This document shows positions 47,836-58,832 of a stretch of DNA of 64,000 nt, piece by piece; the stretch's first letter is position 1; every line of letters starts with the position of its first letter. Origin of the DNA: Boswellia sacra (lineage: Eukaryota > Streptophyta > Magnoliopsida > Sapindales > Burseraceae). The stretch spans positions 1 to 64,000 of the forward strand of contig SNVD02013033.1 in assembly GCA_013180625.2 (NCBI GenBank), in the 5' to 3' direction. Both the position numbers and the translations under genes were made by a program. The notes beneath the pieces are model-generated. The model saw only the letters and a program-made list of their open reading frames with translations. It was not told the DNA's origin and did no database searches.

Positions 47836-48235
47836 GGCCTACCCATGAATCAGCTCAAGGCTAGTCTGACAATCCGGGTGATACCGGGCCCATGCTACTG
47901 AATCTCGTCTAGAGAAACACATGGTCCAGACCTCCCCTCAAGCCATGGGGATACGAAACAGTACAGATACATTCAGAGGCCTACCCATGAAATAGCTCAA
48001 GGCTAGTCTGGCAATCCGGGTGATACCGAGCCTATGCTACCAAATCTCATCTAGAGAAACACATGGTCCAGACCTCTCCTCAAGCCATGGGAGTATGTAA
48101 CAGTATGGATACATTCAGATGCCTACACTTGAAATAGCTCGAGGCTAGTCTGACAATCCGGGTGATACCGGGCCCATGCTACCGAATCCCATATAGGGAA
48201 ACACATGGTCCAAACCTCCCCTCAAGCCATGAGAG
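47836..48235. repeat. Tandem array, 142-bp unit, about 2.8 copies, in the solo LTR
   Basis: Units begin at 47836, 47978 and 48119-48120 with GGCCTACCCATGAA-like starts. They share AGCTCAAGGCTAGTCTG, AATCCGGGTGATACCG and AAACACATGGTCCAGACCTC. Confidence 0.95.
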
Positions 48236-48281
48236 CCAAATATCCTAAGTTGTGGCATGCCATTCACATATCAGTTTTCAC

Positions 48282-48500
48282 ATTCAGTCACATAAGTGAA
48301 GCTCTATATTAAGCTTTCACTCACATATCACATTTCACATTTCAGTTACATAAGTGAAGCTGTATATTAAGCTTTCACTCACATATCACATTTCACATTT
48401 CAGTCACATAAGTGAAGCTCTATATTAAGCTTTCACTCCCATATTACATTTCACATGTCAGTCACATAAGTGAAGCTCTTTATATCAAGCTTCTAACCCA
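48282..48500. repeat. Tandem array, 58-bp unit, four copies, in the solo LTR
   Basis: CATAAGTGAAGCT starts at 48291, 48349, 48407 and 48465, exactly 58 bp apart. Each copy contains ATTAAGCTTTCACTC and TTTCACAT. Confidence 0.95.
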
Positions 48501-50607
48501 ATCACAACTTATCATAATTCATTCACCATAATGCTAGCATTTAACGGTATCACATTTGACATTCAATATATTTCCATAGACTTGGCATGTAATTTTAAAT
48601 TCATAACATATCACACAGTGATGCATGCCTTCACACCTCACAATATTGCAGTTCACTATCATAATTGAGGTTCTACGTAGGCTCTCATTAAACACATATA
48701 CATTCATAAATACAATAAGCCTACATATCTCATATACACTTATGGATGTGCACAATCCACACAGTGGCATCATTTCTACACATATAGAACCCCATTGAAC
48801 TCTTTATTAGTGCCAACCCTTCCATTACTCTTCGATGTATTTCAATCGTATCGTTGCACAACTATATCCATATATAATTGATCTCATTCATTTTTCACTC
48901 ATACATGTTCATGGCACTCTAATACACATTGTATTTTATAGACATTCATTATCATGCCATCTCACATGAGGAATTAGTATCCTAGAACGTTTGACATGTA
49001 TTTCATAATTCATATACACACATTGTTTCATTGGCAATATTATTCAAGCCATATCCCAACAAATTCACATATATGAGGGCACATTCACATTTCTATATCT
49101 CACATACAAGAAGTTACACCAACATGTAAATCACATACACATCAAAGTGTGTGAAATCACACATTTCATAAATCACTATAAACCCCAATCAAATCATTTC
49201 CCATATCAAAGTCCATGTATTCATGGCCCCATCTACATTCCATCAACACATTTCACATATATTCATAAACACAATCATTAAATTCATTTCATTAAGAGTT
49301 AACTTCTGTTGTGTCCTAAGAAGGGTCTAGCTACTTACCTGATTAGCCTCGCCTCTTAATTTTGTTATCCTGTATTTCTTGACAAGTGGTTGTTTAAAGT
49401 TCATCTCTTCTTCTTCTCCTTCCTCTCAGGTAACCATTGCCATAGTTATGAAACACTTATTAGTGTCTATTTAGAAGTTATTAAATCCCTTATAGGTTAA
49501 CAACAATTCACCCAACCAATAACATCATTTATTAAACTCTATCACACACATATATTGGTTGGATTATTATAATAAGAGATTATTCATTTCCAATCATCAT
49601 CAAACTTCATGGAACTCAAATAGACATACATATTATAGTCCATGAATTTTATTAAGTCAAAATAAGGTCATATTCTCCTTGAAAATCCTTAATTTCATTC
49701 ACATAGCAAGTCTGTCTGCAGACCTTTCAACTGAATAGTGCAACTTTGAAGAATTTTATAAAATTCTACAATAATCCAATCTCTACCAAACTTTCTAGTC
49801 TAAAACTAGACACATATAAGAGTAATTTCACCAACAATCATGATTTTCTAAGGAGTTCAAGGCAGTCAGACGGAATTTATTTCACATACTCTGTTCTGGA
49901 ACTTAACATTCACAGTTCTTTAAGTCCAGATTTGAAAAATCATAACATTTCATACATAACTCCAAAAACCATGAAAATTTACAGTCTAACAGAACACATA
50001 TCCAAGGATTTTCATATTAAAAATCACGAAATTTTACAAATATTTGGCCCCTCAAATGGAGTTCATTCCCGGTGCCCTGTTTTAAAACAGGGGAAATCTC
50101 AATTTAGAATCAGAACTTCAAAAATTCATTACAATTCTTACACTATGAGTTTTTGAGTGTTTAAAAATTCTATAAACTCCTTGAGATGTCTAGTTTATCA
50201 TATAAAAATTTCAGAGTCAGAAAACAACCATGGAATTTATAGGAATTTTTGGACTTGGCACTGTGCAAAAAAATAACTCTGCAGGATTCATACTCATACT
50301 TTACTTCTAGCTTCCTAGCATCATCAAATCTTTAAATTCTTCCATAATTCACTCTAATTCATGCTTTTATAGCTATTTACAGAATATGTCTGACATGAAA
50401 TATCACAAAAAACAATAAACCATCACTCAATTGCATGGTTATGGCTAGAGTTAGAGAGAGAGAAGTGAATTCTTACATCTTGACCTCTTGTTTCCTTCCT
50501 CTCTTCTTGATTCCATGGAAAAATTGAGGGAAAAAGAGGGAGAGAGGGTGCTGGACGTTCAAAGAGAAAGGGGGAAGAAAAAAAGAATTTTTTAGACTTA
50601 TCCCATG

Positions 50608-50622
50608 CTTTATAGATATATA
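50608..50622 (-). promoter_or_regulatory. TATA-like box of the solo LTR
   Basis: On the minus strand TATATATCTATAAAG, about 180 bp from the LTR start. It is followed downstream by T/C-rich sequence typical of initiation regions. Confidence 0.4.
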
Positions 50623-50817
50623 CCACACAAGTATTTCAATTAAGCCCCCACACTTTCTTAGCTTTTCACTCACACCCTTCCATCTCTCATCTAATTTCAT
50701 CACTCCCTATATATATATATACATACCTTATTATGTTAATAATACATATTTTTACAATATGCATATAAGGTAAACCTACTTAAAATTTGGAGTGTCACAA
50801 TTTTAGTTATTTGATGT

Positions 50818-51335
50818 TACGGGTGGCAATTCGTGTCATTCGTGTCGACCCATTTAATTATTTATGTCAAGGCATGAAACACGGATCCGACACGGTTATT
50901 AAGCGTGTTACCCACGTATTATAATCGTGTCATATTTAATTTATATAATTTACTTAATTGTTTAATCTAGTTATGCATAATATATTATATTCTATATATT
51001 TATATCGATTAAAATTATTTTTAGAATATAAACCATTGTTAGTATAAAATATTGTTAAAATCATCATAATTTTTTATTTTGTAAATTAATTTACTTTATA
51101 ATATAAAATTTTCAGTTTTATAATATATATGTTGTAAGTAGGTAACAATTTATATCATTAAATGAGCTTATATGTTAATGATAAACAAAATATATTTAAC
51201 TATTTGTGTCATTAAACGGGTTGACGTATTGAACACTTTCAACACGAATCAGATTCATTTATTAATCGTGTATCATATTCGTGTCGTATTCATATCGTGT
51301 ACATTCACATATTATGACCCAAATTACCACCCTTA
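50818..51335. mobile_element. hAT-like non-autonomous element, second copy of the CGTGTC family
   Basis: Termini are TACGGGTGGCAATT and, as complement of the right end, TAAGGGTGGTAATT (12 of 14). The interior has CGTGTC/GACACG words near both ends (TTCGTGTCATTCGTGTCG at 50830; TCGTGTCGTATTCATATCGTG at 51278), like the element at 2632-8443. The surrounding MULE TIR closes up when it is removed. Flanks TTTGATGT and TTTTACCT are a poor 8-bp duplication. 518 bp, non-coding. Confidence 0.65.
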
Positions 51336-51439
51336 TTTTACCTTTAAAGTGTCTATATCATAAAAAATTGTGAGGATTTCTCCATCTTTCAAAAAACGCC
51401 TCTCATTTTATCTATTTTTTTAATTTTCTTAAAATTTTG

Positions 51440-52088
51440 GAAAATCATTACTGTTTACGTAGATATTTGTATAAAAATAAATAAATAAATCTAGTTTCAA
51501 AAGTGTCAACTTTGAAGATAAGAGTTGCAGTGCAGCATCAGAATCAAGATTCAAGTCTCACTGCCCCTGGGCCCGAAACATTGCTTTAGCTCATCTCAAC
51601 TCCTTTTTTTTTTTCTTCTTCTTCTTCTTAACGTTGAGTTATTAATTTGAGGATTAGGGTCATGGTCGTGGTGTGGTCTGGATTACCCCAGATAACTCTT
51701 CCTGAATACCTTCTCGCCATGATTAACATCATTATTTCTCTGGAATGGCGAGGATAATCGGGACCCTCGGTAATTCTCTTTGTCTTGAACCCTCCCCTAG
51801 CTACAAAACTGGATTTATCAACTGGAGTGGAAGCTAGAAATTCGGAAAATTTAAGTGTGGAGAGGCGGCTACGCATATTAAGACCAGTGGAAGACGGCGG
51901 CTCTAGACAGTGTCCACCCGATCCGATCCAGACTATATTGGGTCCGACCTTCTTTATCTTTTACTTCGATATTTTGCAGATAATGAGGTATGGTAATGTC
52001 TTTTAATTTTTTAATGTTACAATTGAAATTCTTGAATTATTTTTACAAGTTATAAACACTATTTTGTTGGCACTCTTTTCTCTCGCAG
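51440..52088 (+). other. Region upstream of the ARM-like exons
   Basis: Contains a less AT-rich block at 51650-51960. It may include a leader or first exon (an acceptor TTTTGCAG at about 51978 precedes a tiny exon ATAATGAG with GT after it), but no confident coding exon was found. Confidence 0.35.
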
Positions 52089-52692
52089 CGTAATGTGCCT
52101 GAATTTATTAGGGTGGGAGGTGTGCAGATGCTCCAGGATAGAGAATTTATTACTCAAGTATGTTTGATTGTTTATTTTAAAATGTTAGTCGTTGATCCAA
52201 CCTTTAGTTTCGTCCCTTTTTATTTTTGGATTGAGGGTTGCTATTCTTGTTTGAGTAACGAGTGTCATTGTACATCCATCTAAGATAGAATAATATTACT
52301 TTCATATTTTTTCCTTATGAACATATGGTAACCTGGGTATAATTCAATGTTCTTGTAGGCAACGATCGATTGCGTAGCCATGATATTGAAAGGACTGGAA
52401 GAAAAGATTCATGGACAAGTGAGTAATTTCTTGCCGATATCAAGCTTTCTATTTTTATTAATTATGGTGATAGTTTACTTATATGTATATTTTTAGTTAC
52501 ATGTTTCACTAGATTCTTGTGATTAATTTTTGATCTTGTCATTTCTTGGTTTTCTTTATGTAGCTTTTGGGCCATTTGATATATATGATGCGTGTATCAG
52601 AGAAGGCAGTACAAGAACGAATAGCTATAGCTATAGCTCTTTCTCATCTTTGTTCTCTTGACGATCACAGAACATATTCATTGACAATGGAG
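52089..52692 (+). CDS. Three exons of an armadillo-repeat-like protein (partial gene or pseudogene)
   Basis: Exon 1, 52089-52157 (69 nt), reads RNVPEFIRVGGVQMLQDRE and then FITQ. Exon 2, 52359-52418 (60 nt), reads ATIDCVAMILKGLEEKIHGQ. Exon 3, 52564-52692 (129 nt), reads LLGHLIYMMRVSEKAVQERI, then ALSHLCSLDDHRTY. Each is bounded by a CAG/TAG acceptor and a GT donor, and all three are multiples of three in phase 0, so they join without a break. The alternating hydrophobic helices, and VQxRxAxALxHLCSxDDxRT in particular, resemble ARM repeats of plant armadillo-repeat proteins. The precise family is a guess. I find neither a start nor the further repeats expected downstream, so the gene looks truncated. 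Exon 3 has a small ATAGCT repeat insertion (IAIAIAL). Confidence 0.6.
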
Positions 52693-53259
52693 GTATATAT
52701 ATGCATGTTAGTTATATTATTTAGTAACTTTGCATTTGCATGTTTGTTGATTGGTTGGGATTTATTAAGGTATTTGAAGTTTGATTTGACACTTGATGAT
52801 TTGAAATTACTGATCACACTTTCTTTCTTTTTTAGTAGGATTAGAATTGCTTCTTGGGCTTATATGATTGTTTATAGTGGATTTAATATTCCTGTAATTT
52901 ATAGTGTCATGTTATAGTACAAGCAGTTGATTTGATTAATGTATTAATGTGTGAGTTTGTGTTAAGTCACTTTTTGAAACAAATTAATTATTAGGCAAAT
53001 TACATGATTCTGAGGTGAAGGACCATATGCTGCTATTATGAGAATTTCTGGCTTCCACCAACGCGGATCTGCAGTGAAATTAAGCATCTCCTTCTTATTT
53101 TTTTGAGCTCTAATTGGAATTTTATAACTTGCTAATATTCTGTTGCTTTCATTTATGGCTTTTTTTTTTTTTTGTTTTCCTGAAATCAATGCGATATTAT
53201 TACATAATGGACCCAAGTGCTTATACAGATTTTATCCTTTATTGCTTGGTTTTAATTGA
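52693..53259. other. Downstream of ARM-like exons, nothing coding recognised
   Basis: AT-rich. It contains a patch at 53010-53095 that could be a decayed exon (CAAATTACATGATTCTGAG to GTGAAATTAAG) but has no clean splice pair. Confidence 0.4.
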
Positions 53260-54800
53260 TATGGATTTACTATGCTCCCTTCCTTGTTTATCTCCAGTTG
53301 CTGCATAACCTTTTTTGTGGCAGCAGCTTTAGCAATTTGTGCATAAGAAATTTCTTGTCTATGGTTCATTTGTTGTGTTGGAATGTTAATGTACTCCTTT
53401 TGATAGCATCTTTCAGCATCAAAGAGTTACAAGGATTTTAGTATTTAGACCTTTCGGTGTATAGAATTTTTTTTCTTTTCAATTTCCTAGTGCTTCTATG
53501 GATTTTATTCTTGGATGTTTCTTATTTGGTGAAGTAATTTGCTCTGTTCCTTAATGTTGTTATTATTATTATTTTTTTCTCAATTCAAGAGCTATTTGTG
53601 TCTGAGTAATCTTCTTAGATATGGTTCTTTTATATTAATTTTTGAGGGTTGGGTTTAGTGTTATAAACATTTGGTTTCAACCATGAGGTTAGAAGTTCTA
53701 ATCTTCGTGCTTCCGTGAATGAAAACATTAATCATGTTATGCTTTTAGAACAGGGAGTTCTGTATTTTCAACAGATTTTGAGCTGGTTAGTTTTCGTTAA
53801 AATTTTACATTACCTTGCCGAGCTGCTTTCACTAGAACTTTTTTATTCTTCTCTTTGATAAATAACTCTACTTTTGAACTTGGTTATTACAGATTAAGTG
53901 CTTAAAGAGCTTTTTTCCATGAATGCAACCACTACGACATCTTATAAAAGAAGTTTACATGGATCTAGCGACTCCTAATTGCAGACTTTGTTATACTGCT
54001 TAAAGAGCTTTTGTTCATCAATGCAACAACTTCAACATCCAGTAAAAGAAGTTTATATGGATCTAGCAACTACTACTTGCAGTCTTCGTTTCACTGCTTG
54101 AAGAGCTTTGTCCATCAATACAACGACCTCAACATCCTGTAAAAGAAGTTAATATGGATCTAGCAATTCCTAATTGCAGACTTCGTTATACTGCTTGAAG
54201 AGTTTTTGTTCATTGACGCAACGACTTCAACATCGTGTGAAGGAAGTTTATATGGATCTAGCAAATCCTAATTGCTGACTTTGTTATAGTTGCATTTTTT
54301 TTTTTTTGTATTTATCAGTTGAACTGCTATTATAGAAGGATTCTGAATACTATTTCTAACTAATTGGCAGTTCTGTTGGTTTTCACTTTTGGGCAGGTAT
54401 ATGGATTATGAATACTTTTATTCATTATACTGGTGTTCAACTTTTCTCTTTTAATACTCATTATACGTTATTGCAGAGTCTCATATGCGTATATGTCAAC
54501 TTGATTTTCTATATACTCGTTGAGATGCTAACAAGAAATGTATTGGAGTGCTTAGTTAGTCGGAAGTTAATACAATGAGGGAAGTAGGCTGCCGTTTATC
54601 TGAATTTCTTGCGGCTGGTTCACCCCTTTATATTATGATTGAACATTGATGGAGGAATAAGCATTCATGTGGCATTTGGTTACTAAATGAGGTAGCCTGC
54701 CTACCCTGATCGGTTTTAGCTCTCTGGTTTGATTCTTCAGATTTGACGCCTGTACATCAACGCAATATGTGTGGTCGATCTTCAAATCAAATGATATGTA
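53260..54800 (+). repeat. Dispersed segment, copy C
   Basis: The most complete copy of the segment also found at 22130-24650 and 35850-36880. It contains the GTTTCAACCATGAGGTTAGAAG and GTGAATGAAAACATTAATCATG stretch (53670-53730), a four-unit array, and the AACATTGATGG..GTAGCCTGCC and ATCTTCAAATCAAATGATATG stretch (54640-54800). Confidence 0.65.
53899..54288 (+). repeat. Tandem array, four copies of a 98-bp unit
   Basis: Units start with TGCTT(A/G)AAGAG at 53899, 53997, 54095 and 54192. Each contains CAACGACTTCAACATC-like, AAAAGAAGTTTATATGGATC and CTAGCAACTCCTAATTGCAG sequences. The corresponding places at 24325-24415 and 36735-36790 have a single copy. Confidence 0.93.
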
Positions 54801-55454
54801 TCAGAAAAAAGATGTGTATCTGTTCCTCAAATGAGATTTTATGTGTGAGAAGAAACGATAAGTTGGAAGGAAAAGTGTTTAGCGTGTATTTGTTTTAGTA
54901 TTTTGAGTTTTTGTTTTTAAAATTTAGTAAGAATATGTAGTCGTTTTAATTTTTTTAATTTTTAAAATGATATATAATTGATATTAATTTAAAAGTATTA
55001 ATAAATGTGTGTTTTCAAAAAATAGTTTTTTGATTGAATTCAATTCAATAATTTGAATGACTCGTAGCACCGATTCTTTAATAAAGAATGGTTTGGAACC
55101 CTTGGAATATTCGTCATGCTATATGCCTATGAGATATTTATAAAAATCATAACACTATGTTAACTCTAATAAAAAAAATAGAATAAAGTTTCAGTTAGAT
55201 TATTTATACATAAATAAGTTTGTTATAGTGTTTTGTAAATAAATGAAACAAAATAAATACAAATTAATTTTTATAATAAAGGGATAAATATTAAAGAAAA
55301 TAATAATATTTGGGAGGCCTATAATGGTCACGGAAACATGAAGGCGGTAATTTGCGTAGTCTTCTAAAAGTAAAGTTGGTCAGACTGAGCGTGACCCTCA
55401 CCTGTTACACACTATCGACGACATAGCTTTCCATTAAGAAAGTAATTTAGACCC
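54801..55454. other. AT-rich intergenic DNA
   Basis: No gene. A short less AT-rich patch at 55310-55430 was not recognised. Confidence 0.5.
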
Positions 55455-56594
55455 TTATATGATAGGATTGATGCAACGTATAGGATTGTATAAATGTGAT
55501 GATATTGAATAGTATTGTATTAAATTGTATAATATAGGATTGGATAAACCCTATACTATGTTTGATTTGTCATTGTATTTGATAAATACTAAACAATACT
55601 GTGTTTGATAGAAGATTGTATTAGACTGTATTAAATTCTTTATAATAAGTAAAAATAATTTAATAATAATATAACATAAATTTTAATTATAATAAATTCA
55701 TACTCACAGGGAACATAAAAAAATTATAATTATTTAATAATAATATAATATTAATTTAAATTATGAAATTCATAAATTCATAGTCATTAGTCAACAAATA
55801 AATTATATTTGTTTTTTTCCAATAAACATTATTGAAATAATAATAACATCAAATATGAACTTAAAATACAAACCGTATTTAAAAGAAAAAAGGACAAATT
55901 TTCTGTAAATGTGTAAAAGCAGCACATGATTCTTAACTAAGCAAAATAAAATCTAATTTGGCAAAAAATAAATTAAAGTATCCTGCAACGTAACTAGACA
56001 ATTAGAAATGCACATGAAATCTGGACAATATTATTGAATTAATGTTAATGTCAAATACAAAATTATCTTACAAACCATACTTAAAAAAAAAAAAAGAGGG
56101 AATCAATATCTCAAAAAATGTGATAAAAACAGTACATGATTCTTGACTAAGCAAAATAAATACCAATTTGGCGAAGAGGAAATTAAAAAATCCTGCAACT
56201 AAATACTTAATTAAACATAGTTGGACAATTAGAAATGCACATGAAAGCATCACAAATAAGAATCCTACACATTAAACGAACGTAATACCCAAGTAACATG
56301 TATTATGCCATTCCCTGAAATCCTCATCAAATATGTAAACATGGCTTTAAATATATTTACATATGTACTATTCTAATACTAGTAAAAGTGCATATACAAT
56401 ATATGAGTGGAAGAGCCATTATGGTCCAAACAAAAAAGGAACTATTGGGTTAGGAAGTGAGTACAAAGCTTATCTTATATGCAAAATATAAAAAATGAAG
56501 TTAGATTAGCTTTCCCATTTGTACTCCAATTCTAAACAAAAAATACGCTCTTCCCACTTATCTTTCTCCAAAATAAAACAGAGGGTAACCAACC

Positions 56595-57175
56595 TCATGG
56601 TCCTTTCCTCAAAAGCTTATGCACAAATGCCAATTTCTTTTCACCCTTCAAAGATTTAAATCTGGAAATGTTGGATGGTTTTTCTAATATGAGACTTAAG
56701 GCTTCCAGTTCATCATCTTCAGTTAGCCCCATAGATGAAAGTTCATCGGCAATATCACTCCTGTCTTCTTTATCACTGAAAATACACTCAGCAAGTGTAG
56801 TCATTCGTTCAATTGAGTTAGCATAGACTTGCTCAAACTTTGTTGCCATTTCCTTCATGCCAACAACAATATTATCTCCTGACCTTGCTCGTTTCCTACT
56901 TGAAGATTGTGAAGTAGATTTCATAGTACGTTGAGAATTACTACCTGGTTGGCTAACTGACATTGGAGAGAACCCATCACCAAAGTCAACATTATCTTTG
57001 ATGTCATTTTCCATATTCAACCTCTCAGCCATCTCAGCTGGGGTTTCTGCTCCCACTTCAATTGCACGATCAGTATCGAAGATGTTGGCCAACCTCTCAT
57101 ATATTGGAAATGGCTTGTTACGCCATTTTGCTGCTTCTTTGTGAGACTGTAATAAAGGCAAAAGTTAGATTAGTT

Positions 57176-57215
<40 letters not shown>

Positions 57216-57573
57216 TATCAAATTATCAAAAAATAACATTAAGATAAAATGGATAACTGACCTGTACGTATGCCTCCCAAACAGAATCACTATCAACCTC
57301 TACACATTTCTTTACATCATTCCATCCAAAGCCACTTGTGTTTAGCATATCAAAAATTATACCATATTGCCTCTTCCGCTTTCTCATCATGGAGTCGATA
57401 TGTGGGGAAGCCCTTATATCACAATTAGGCAATATCTTTGACATTTCCTTTTCAACTTGTAAAATAGTACCAGGTTTAAACGTACCATTATCTGTACGAC
57501 CTCCTTCAGCCACTATCACATCCAAGTGCCACATTATCAACAACATGTAAAATTGAGTCTTTCTTCGATCCAT
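56595..57573 (-). CDS. Myb/SANT-like DNA-binding domain protein (Harbinger ORF1-type), intact, two exons
   Basis: Start ATG at 57573-57571 (MDRRKTQFYMLL), preceded directly by a splice acceptor (TTTCTTAG), so a leader exon lies upstream. Exon 1, 57262-57573, is 104 codons and ends WEAYVQ before GTCAGT. Exon 2, 57146-56595, begins SHKEAAKWRNKPFPIYERL after ACAG and runs to a stop, giving 287 residues without a break. Exon 1 carries the Myb/SANT-like fold (GTFKPGTILQVEKEM, RKRKRQYGIIFDML, SGFGWNDVKKCV). The AKWRNKPFP motif after the domain is typical of this plant family. A basic SSSRKRARSGD stretch is a likely nuclear signal, and the acidic C-terminus (DELSSMGLTEDDELEAL) may bind partners. Known relatives are Harbinger ORF1 proteins or domesticated copies. 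The N-terminal Trp-containing helix is atypical or missing. Confidence 0.78.
57177..57211. repeat. (TA)n microsatellite in the Myb/SANT gene intron
   Basis: About 17 TA repeats inside the 115-bp intron 57147-57261. Confidence 0.95.
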
Positions 57574-57599
57574 ATCTAAGAAAGAGGACAAAATAATGA

Positions 57600-58726
57600 T
57601 AAATATTACTAAATAAGTTAACCTATATATTCAACGTAAAAAAATATAAAACCAAAAAAAGTCACCAAAATTTAAAAAGCAATACAAGGAACAAAAGTAT
57701 AATATGTATATATGTACTTATAGCTTCATGGTTTATTTATATCGTAATAGGGGTTTTTGACGATTTATTTGTAATTTATTCAAACTTTGAAGTTGCATTG
57801 TCAACTACAGCTTATGGGGTGAACTCGGTTTTCACAATACAATAATGTTTTTTGTGAAAAATTAATCTATCTTTAAAATATAACAATTGTTTGACCATAC
57901 ATAGTCATGACTTTATGCCATTTTCTCTTTCCAAGATATGGTATATGATTGCTTTAATATACTTAAAAAAATTTTAAGCAATGATGACTAGACATAATTA
58001 TTTATCAAGACACTTTAATATATTATTCAATAAATTGTTCTAAGTTTCAGACAAAGCTATCAATGATTGAATGTAAGAGCAAATGATATTAAAAGCCACA
58101 GGTCTTAAATTATAAATTAATATGTTAGATTATCGAGCCTGGAACCATAGAAATTAAAGAGCATGTGATAGAAATTAAAGTGCATGTGATCATGCCTTTT
58201 GGAGCATTGGATGGAGGAAACGCACAGGGACATAAGCTGCTAGCTTAGAGGTAACTCACATAATCGGCAATTTTCTTATTCTCATGAGATAATTACTTGC
58301 TAAAAGCTAATGGCCGAAAGTTTCTATCCTCTACTAGACTACCATACGAAGCTAATAGTTAATTAGATCATCAAGTATCTATTGACCATTATCCAAGCAG
58401 CTTTTAAAAAGAGATTTAACCAAAAACATAAATAAAAAGGCAGAAAATACAACTAAATAAATCCAGTTAAGGGATCAATTATCAGCTTGGGAACAAAAAT
58501 CATACTTGTATACGATAATGCCATAGATTGCAATCAATGAAAGGAGAAAACATGAAAAAAACTGGCGTCCAATGCAGAAATCATGGTCCAAATTTGGACT
58601 GATTTTTTGTATCCAAAAGTGGCTTAGTTTACATGTATAATGGAGCAAAAATATCCAGGAATCACCCATAATATCTTATGATTTTGCAATAAAATACACT
58701 GATCATTCACCATTATTTCCTAGTAC
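57600..58726. other. Long upstream intron or promoter region, no coding sequence seen
   Basis: AT-rich and non-coding by eye. It lies between the Myb/SANT gene and its putative leader exon. Confidence 0.45.
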
Positions 58727-58832
58727 CTGAGATTTTAGAACTTGGTGCTCTACCCAGTTTTTTGCATTCAACGCCTCTGCTACAGTCTTCCCCAAGAAAA
58801 AATGATCTAGTGTAGTCTTAAGTAACCATCCC
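58727..58832 (-). other. Putative splice-bounded exon upstream of the Myb/SANT gene
   Basis: A minus-strand 106-nt block lies between an acceptor (TTTCATAG) and a donor (CTCAG, then GTACTAG). It is open as GWLLKTTLDHFFLGKTVAEA, then LNAKNWVEHQVLKSQ. It could be an upstream or leader exon of the gene at 56595-57573. A further leader-like block with donor GGAG/GTAGG is at about 59038-59110. No family recognised. Confidence 0.3.

Larger units (their letters stand above)
46888..50799 (-). mobile_element. Solo LTR of about 3.9 kb (Ty3/gypsy, Tekay/Del-like), minus orientation
   Basis: Bounded by a perfect 5-bp target duplication, ATTTT (46883-46887 and 50800-50804). On the minus strand it starts TGTGACACTCC and ends GGGTGTGACA. 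No primer site, purine tract or polyprotein is present, so it is a solo LTR left by recombination. The unusually long LTR and TGTGACAC start fit Tekay/Del-like chromoviruses (inference). It contains two internal tandem arrays and lies in the right TIR of the large MULE, so it is younger than the MULE. Confidence 0.85.
37763..51430. mobile_element. Large Kaonashi-type MULE with MURA and Ulp1-like genes
   Basis: The left end starts GGGAAAATTCAAAAAATA. The complement of the right end starts AAGAAAATTAAAAAAATA. The 11-mer ATAGACACTTT/AAAGTGTCTAT sits exactly 74 bp in from each end (37837-37847 and 51346-51356), and the arms align for more than 150 bp once two later insertions in the right arm are removed (solo LTR 46888-50799, hAT-like 50818-51335). 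The flanking 9-mers AAAAATTTA (37754-37762) and AAAATTTTG (51431-51439) agree at 7 of 9, the Mutator duplication size. Without insertions the element is about 9.2 kb. A plus-strand DUF1985-Ulp1 gene and a minus-strand MURA gene converge, the arrangement of Ulp-carrying MULEs. Confidence 0.88.

Noticed and set aside
47836..48500. Centromeric or telomeric satellite
   Set aside because: Only 2.8 and 4 units, fully contained within a solo LTR with a target duplication. This is a feature of the LTR, not a chromosome landmark.
49746..50156. 136-codon open frame
   Set aside because: It lies inside the solo LTR, on the strand opposite to LTR transcription, has no domain, and has low-complexity N/S/I-rich composition.
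51628..51876. 82-codon minus-strand frame upstream of the ARM-like exons
   Set aside because: No domain and no splice support. It may be part of a leader region on the plus strand.
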